Origin: Acidimicrobiia bacterium
GTDB taxonomy: Bacteria > Actinomycetota > Acidimicrobiia > Actinomarinales > Actinomarinaceae
Direction: 5' to 3'
Length of the DNA stretch: 54,114 nt
NCBI GenBank assembly: GCA_028376655.1
Contig: JAONAZ010000007.1
Span: forward strand, 1-54,114
Shown here: positions 49,463 to 54,114 of the stretch, piece by piece
How the letters are laid out: each line of letters opens with the position of its first letter
Numbering within the stretch: position 1 is the stretch's first letter
The notes under the pieces: generated by a model
What the model was told of the DNA's origin: nothing
Databases searched by the model: none
Seen by the model: the letters and a program-made list of their open reading frames with translations, nothing else
Made by a program: the position numbers and the translations under genes

Positions 49463-50581
49463 TAAATCTCTTAGTTCAAAATGCATTTCGTCAGGTGAGG
49501 TCCAAGTACCTCCCCACGCAAATCCCCATGAATTAAAAATTTCGACTACTCGAGGAACGTATCCTGATTTAGTATTTATATCTATTGCTATTCCCCAAGC
49601 ATGTCTTGATATCGAACCACCAGCATCAAAACGTGAAATTCTCCTTGGAGCATAACAACCCCCAGAAGTTCTAAATTCCTCTGTAAATAAGGTATCAGCA
49701 AGGCCTTCTTCGTCTATCTGATTTAGCGCACCTCTAAGTGGCTCCCACATTAATCTATGACAAGTTGTCCTTCCAATAATTGGCATCCTTATGGTTTGGA
49801 TATTTTCTTCTCTCCATTTTGGTTCGGTGATAATCCACGTTCCATCTTTTTCTTTAAGTTGGAAGTCGCCAAATATTTCTTTTACCAGCGCATTAGGAAG
49901 TACCCAATTTTTGTTTGGTTTAGAACTTTCATCAGAAACTCTTATTTTTTTATATTTAATATTTCGATAAATTTCAATTAAATGGTTCTCAGTAATTTTG
50001 TTATCCCAGATGATTGCCTGGATATTTCTATAAATACCAAGTTTAAATCCTATTTCTTTGTTTACTACTGCTTCAAACCATCCCAATTTTGAATCAGGAA
50101 CGATATCACCTACAACTAATTCTATAGGGTCTCCGTTGATGCCTACTAAATGAATAACATCTCCAATTTCAATAGCGTATAAATTTGCTGTCAATTCAGA
50201 GACAATAATTAAATTGTTGTTTATTTTATCCGCCAATTCAGTTGGATATATAAAGTTTGCGAAATCTTTTTCTACAGTCTTAATAGAGACACTGTAAAGA
50301 TAATCAGTTTTTGTATTGAGTTTCTGATTTCCAGCTTGGTCCGTAATTTTTTCTAGTCCAACGTTAGCTCTACCAATAAAGCTTAAATTTGTGTCAAGAT
50401 TTTTTACACTTTCAATTATTTCGTTGGTTACGCTATAAAATAAACTTCCTGATTGAGAAATAGTTATGGTCTGATAATTATCAAGTCTATTTTTTCTTTC
50501 GTAAGTTACCTCTTCGTGAGCATAAGCTACAGAGGGTACACAAGTTATTACCAGTAGAATTAACCAAAAGTATTTTTTCAT
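49433..50581 (-). CDS. Secreted M15 (D-Ala-D-Ala carboxypeptidase-like) peptidase
   Basis: Signal peptide MKKYFWLILLVITCVPSVAYA; SRHAWGIAIDINTKSG; DEMHFELRD. Confidence 0.85.
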   Translation of the reverse strand: MKKYFWLILLVITCVPSVAYAHEEVTYERKNRLDNYQTITISQSGSLFYSVTNEIIESVKNLDTNLSFIGRANVGLEKITDQAGNQKLNTKTDYLYSVSIKTVEKDFANFIYPTELADKINNNLIIVSELTANLYAIEIGDVIHLVGINGDPIELVVGDIVPDSKLGWFEAVVNKEIGFKLGIYRNIQAIIWDNKITENHLIEIYRNIKYKKIRVSDESSKPNKNWVLPNALVKEIFGDFQLKEKDGTWIITEPKWREENIQTIRMPIIGRTTCHRLMWEPLRGALNQIDEEGLADTLFTEEFRTSGGCYAPRRISRFDAGGSISRHAWGIAIDINTKSGYVPRVVEIFNSWGFAWGGTWTSPDEMHFELRDLSASISKTSG

Positions 50582-50588
50582 CTTTGCT

Positions 50589-50594
50589 ATTTTA
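50589..50594 (-). promoter_or_regulatory. Putative -10 (TAAAAT) for M15 peptidase gene
   Basis: First T 13 nt before ATG at 50581 (minus strand). Confidence 0.5.
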
Positions 50595-50609
50595 CAGTAA
50601 TTAAAAAAT

Positions 50610-50663
50610 AGTATTACTTTAGAAAGCTGTGAAAAAGCTAAGAAAGTTATTTCTAAAGTTACT
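50610..50663. repeat. Intergenic inverted repeat (10-bp perfect arms ACTTTAGAAA/TTTCTAAAGT, extended by AGTA/TACT with a 2-nt bulge)
   Basis: Arms at 50616-50625 and 50650-50659, outer AGTA 50610-50613 and TACT 50660-50663. Confidence 0.8.
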
Positions 50664-50716
50664 TATTAAACAAGAGATTTATTATTATAAAACCTTGAAT
50701 ATAAGGAGAAAGCTTA

Positions 50717-53311
50717 ATGAAAGTCCTCACTAATTTTTTCGGTTCTGCAGCTACTAAAAGACCTGTGATAACAATTTTAGTTGTATTATTACTTACTGGT
50801 TTTTTCGGCTATATGGCTACTCAAGCTGAAGAACTTAGTACTAGTTTTGGTGGTGAATTAGATACACCTGAAATTCAAGCACAGTCAAAATTAGGTGATT
50901 ATTTTGCTTCATCTGGGGGTCAAAGTGTTTTTCAAATCATAATGACCGGCGATGACGTTTTAACTGTTGATGGTTATAAAGCCTGGCTTGAGATCCAAGA
51001 AGTTGTGGCTAGTAGTGAAATTTCAAATTATCTTATAAGCCAACCTGGCCAAGGAGCTGTACAAGGTTTCTTTGGTCCAATAGATTTTGCCAGAGCATTT
51101 AATCCAATGTTTAATATCGACCAGATGAATGATGAACAATTCAAACAAGCATACAAAGCTGCCTCTTCTCAAATGCCTCCAGAATTTCAAGCATTTGCTT
51201 CTGCACTACTTTCAGAGAACTATGATTCGGATAAGGTAACCTCAACCGCTGGCTTAGCAATAGTGACTATTAATTCAGCAAAAATTGCTGAAGATTTTGG
51301 TGGTAGTGACGGTGCCTTTATTGAACAGCCCCGAATGGAAGTTCAACTTAGTGAATCTTTAAATGAAATTACTGCGAAATATGAGACAATAAAAGTTAGT
51401 GGATTTTCTTTTGGACTTTTATTAGGAAATGATGGCGACGATTTCTTGAACGAGATAGGAGTTCTATTTGGGAAGGCATTTCTAATTATTCTAGGTGTTC
51501 TAGCTTATATATTTTTTATTAGACCAAGAAAAGGTTATGGTTTCTTCAAGTCATCAAGAAGAACTATTAGTGATTTACTTTTAAGTTTAGGAACTATACT
51601 TCTTTCAATTGGATGGATGCAGGGTATGGGTACTCTTTTGGGGCCAGGATTTTTAAATATTATTGGTGCTCCTAATCAGATATCCCAAATAGCTCCAATT
51701 CTTTTAATAGGTTTGGGTGTAGATTATGCAATTCATTTTACAGGCAGATACAGAGAAGAATTAGGCAATGGACTTTCAGTAAAAGAGTCTACAACAAACA
51801 CTCTTAGCTCTGTAGGTATCGCTTTGACACTTGCAACTTTGGCCACAATTGTTGGATTTCTTTCAAATGTTGTTTCACCTCTACCTGAATTTAAAGATTT
51901 TGGTATAACAGTATCATTTGGAATCTTGTTTGCTTTGTTACTTGTTATGACTTTCGTGCCAGCAATAAGATCGTTATTAGATAAAAAAGCAGAAACAAAA
52001 GACTCTATAAGTAGAGAGGCATTTTCATCATCTGGCGAAAGCATCTTAAATAAAGTAGCTGGGGCAAGTTCCATAATACCTAGAAAATTAAAAGTAATAA
52101 GCATCGCTTTATTGGTAGGTGTATCGAGTTATGGGTATATTAGTTTTACAAACCTAGATACAGTCTTTAACTTTACAGATTTTCTCCCTGAAGATGATCC
52201 AGTAGTAGCTACTCTGACAGTTTTGACTGATGAATTTGGTGGAGGTTTCGGCGAGACAACTTCAGTCTTACTTGAGGGTGAAAACTTAGCAACTCCAGAA
52301 ATACATAATGCAATAATTGATGCCATTAATGGCTTAGCTGGCGCAGAGAACATTGTAGTATTCGGTGAAAATGTTGCTAATGAGTCTGTTGTTGCTTCTC
52401 TTGGTGCATTGCTTGCTCCCCAAGATACAATTCCAGGCGCGCCACCACAAGCTCCCGATATGGAACTAATTTCAGGTTTAATGTCTTATGGTGTTGAACT
52501 TCTAAATGGTGAGGGTTTAGATGCAATGAAAGTATCAGCTAACGGAGATGTAGATTCACTATACAAATATCTATTATCCTCCGACCCTGCAACCTTTGGA
52601 GGCACACTGTATTTAGACGATAAAGAGGTTTTTACTGCACAGCAAATTAAAATTACAACTTCAGCAGGTTCAGAAGGCTCAAGACAGTTAACTGAAGATA
52701 TATATAATGCGTTTCAGACAGTTATAGATCTCGGAGTAGATGTTGCGGCTACTAACGATAGTATTGTAACAAACAGTGTAAGTGATCTAATTTCAGCGTC
52801 ACAATTTCAGTCTTTAATTTTTGCAATACTATCATCAATGCTCTTTTTGATAATTTATTATTGGATTGACTTAAAAAGGCCTTTCTTAGGTGTGGTTACC
52901 ATTTTTCCTGTTATTGCAATAGTTATGGGTACATACTTAGGGATGAGTTTATTAGAAATACCTTTAAACCCAGTTACTGCAACTTTAACAGGTATAGCAA
53001 TAGGTATTGGAGTGCCATTTGTTATTCACGTTACTAATAGATTTAGAGAGGCTTTAGATAAGGACTCAAATCCACTAAGCGCAATAACAACTACTCTTAA
53101 AACAACAGGAGGATCCTTATTCGGCTCAGCATTTACTACTATGGCTGGGTTTGGAATTCTGACAACCTCAACACTTAAACCATTTCAACAAATGGGACAA
53201 GTCGTGCTAGTTTCTATAGGCTTTGCCTTAGTAGCTTCAATTTTGATTCTGCCAACATTGCTTGTTTTATGGGCTAATTATCATAATAAAAAAACTGCTA
53301 AATCTTTATAA
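50717..53311 (+). CDS. MMPL/RND-family transporter
   Basis: 864 aa; two TM blocks; LLIGLGVDYAIHFTGRYREEL and AIGIGVPFVIHVTNRFREAL; AAGGAG SD. Confidence 0.9.
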   Translation: MKVLTNFFGSAATKRPVITILVVLLLTGFFGYMATQAEELSTSFGGELDTPEIQAQSKLGDYFASSGGQSVFQIIMTGDDVLTVDGYKAWLEIQEVVASSEISNYLISQPGQGAVQGFFGPIDFARAFNPMFNIDQMNDEQFKQAYKAASSQMPPEFQAFASALLSENYDSDKVTSTAGLAIVTINSAKIAEDFGGSDGAFIEQPRMEVQLSESLNEITAKYETIKVSGFSFGLLLGNDGDDFLNEIGVLFGKAFLIILGVLAYIFFIRPRKGYGFFKSSRRTISDLLLSLGTILLSIGWMQGMGTLLGPGFLNIIGAPNQISQIAPILLIGLGVDYAIHFTGRYREELGNGLSVKESTTNTLSSVGIALTLATLATIVGFLSNVVSPLPEFKDFGITVSFGILFALLLVMTFVPAIRSLLDKKAETKDSISREAFSSSGESILNKVAGASSIIPRKLKVISIALLVGVSSYGYISFTNLDTVFNFTDFLPEDDPVVATLTVLTDEFGGGFGETTSVLLEGENLATPEIHNAIIDAINGLAGAENIVVFGENVANESVVASLGALLAPQDTIPGAPPQAPDMELISGLMSYGVELLNGEGLDAMKVSANGDVDSLYKYLLSSDPATFGGTLYLDDKEVFTAQQIKITTSAGSEGSRQLTEDIYNAFQTVIDLGVDVAATNDSIVTNSVSDLISASQFQSLIFAILSSMLFLIIYYWIDLKRPFLGVVTIFPVIAIVMGTYLGMSLLEIPLNPVTATLTGIAIGIGVPFVIHVTNRFREALDKDSNPLSAITTTLKTTGGSLFGSAFTTMAGFGILTTSTLKPFQQMGQVVLVSIGFALVASILILPTLLVLWANYHNKKTAKSL

Positions 53312-53321
53312 AATTAGTTAT

Positions 53322-53327
53322 TACTAT
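53322..53327 (+). promoter_or_regulatory. Putative -10 (TACTAT) for nif3-like gene
   Basis: First T 13 nt before GTG 53335. Confidence 0.5.
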
Positions 53328-53334
53328 TAATTGA

Positions 53335-54099
53335 GTGAAAGTATTTGAATTACTAGATTTAATCAATGAGATTTGTCCACTTGAGGATGCCTTTGAAGAT
53401 GACAAAGTAGGTTTACTGATAGGTTCAGGACAAAATACAATATCAGGAATAGTAGTAGTTCACGATTTAGACAATTCTGCTCTTCAGCACTGCAAAGAAC
53501 ATAATATAAATACTGTAATTTCTTACCATCCTGCGACATATAAAAAATTTGACGATTTAAATGAAGATTTAATGTTCTCAAAGTTATCTTTAGATTTTTA
53601 CAAAGAGAATATAAATGTAATTTCTATACATACCGCCCAAGATGTTTGCAAGGGTGGAAATGGAGATACTTTAAGTAAAATTTTTAATCTTACAAATGTT
53701 GGTATTTTTGGAAAAACAACAGCTGAAAAAGGCGTTGGGAGAATTGGTACTATTAACAAACATAATGCAAATTCTCTAAATGGATTAATAGAAGCTACAT
53801 TATCTACAAAAATCATCAGAACCAATAGTTATTTTCAAAAACAAGAAGACATACAAACAATAGCTTTTGTACCCGGGTCTGGTACACAATTTCTTAATGA
53901 GGTATTAGGAAAAGTGGATGTATTTATAACTGGAGATGCGTCACACCATCATTTTTTGCTTTCTGATGAAAACAACATGGGTTTTGTTCAACTTAGTCAT
54001 ATATCGACAGAAAAACCAGGAATGCAATCTTTTGTTAATAAATTAAACAAAATTTTAGATTTAGACATAAAATATTTGTATAACGAATATTATGAATGA
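53335..54099 (+). CDS. Nif3-like dinuclear metal center protein
   Basis: SYHPATYKKFDDL; ISIHTAQDVCKGGNGDTLS; DVFITGDASHH; GTG start. Confidence 0.9.
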   Translation: MKVFELLDLINEICPLEDAFEDDKVGLLIGSGQNTISGIVVVHDLDNSALQHCKEHNINTVISYHPATYKKFDDLNEDLMFSKLSLDFYKENINVISIHTAQDVCKGGNGDTLSKIFNLTNVGIFGKTTAEKGVGRIGTINKHNANSLNGLIEATLSTKIIRTNSYFQKQEDIQTIAFVPGSGTQFLNEVLGKVDVFITGDASHHHFLLSDENNMGFVQLSHISTEKPGMQSFVNKLNKILDLDIKYLYNEYYE

Positions 54100-54114
54100 A
54101 CCATTTTTACTAAG
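54092..54114 (+). CDS. Start of next gene, truncated by window (possibly zinc-ribbon protein that often follows nif3 in actinobacteria)
   Basis: ATG AAT GAA CCA TTT TTA CTA overlaps the nif3 stop by 8 nt; open to window end. Confidence 0.3.

Noticed and set aside
51733-52104. 123-aa minus-strand ORF
   Set aside because: Antisense to the MMPL gene; low-information shadow ORF.
1-54114. CRISPR arrays, IS elements, integrases, toxin-antitoxin or defence systems
   Set aside because: No regularly spaced repeats, transposase/integrase motifs or defence domains recognised anywhere in the ORF track.

Overview
This 54 kb window is AT-rich and extremely gene-dense. It looks like a genome-streamlined bacterium. 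The synteny (holA-position gene / antisense rpsT / lepA; rsmE-HIT-phoH-ybeY-uppS-glyRS-dnaG; LCP, MMPL and Nif3 genes) suggests a low-GC, probably marine, actinobacterium; this assignment is inference only. The left part (about 1-17 kb) is mostly housekeeping: serC, a short DUF1015-like gene, GT4, leuS, putative holA, rpsT, lepA, rsmE, HIT, phoH-like, a PgpH-like HD phosphodiesterase, ybeY, uppS, glyRS, dnaG, tRNA-Asn, an SCP2-domain protein and tRNA(CAU). The middle (about 17.4-47 kb) is a mosaic surface-glycan locus: three Wzy/O-antigen-ligase-like proteins, one Wzx, WecA/MraY-type and PGT-type initiating transferases, many GT4 glycosyltransferases, Ugd/Uxs/UDP-GlcA epimerase, WecB/WecC, AsnB, a heparinase-like lyase and an LCP ligase. 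The right part has ppc, an M15 peptidase, an MMPL transporter and Nif3. The observations I consider most worth checking are: (1) a TAnnnT hexamer at a fixed 13-nt offset before about ten start codons at the head of transcription units, implying widespread leaderless transcription; (2) all seven convergent gene pairs overlap at their 3' ends; (3) a Wzy-like protein with a ~300 aa lectin-like insertion, whose CDS begins 2 nt after a tRNA; (4) ppc probably starts at a non-canonical AUU codon; (5) a perfect 10-bp inverted repeat between the M15 and MMPL genes. No CRISPR array, transposase, integrase or rRNA was recognised.
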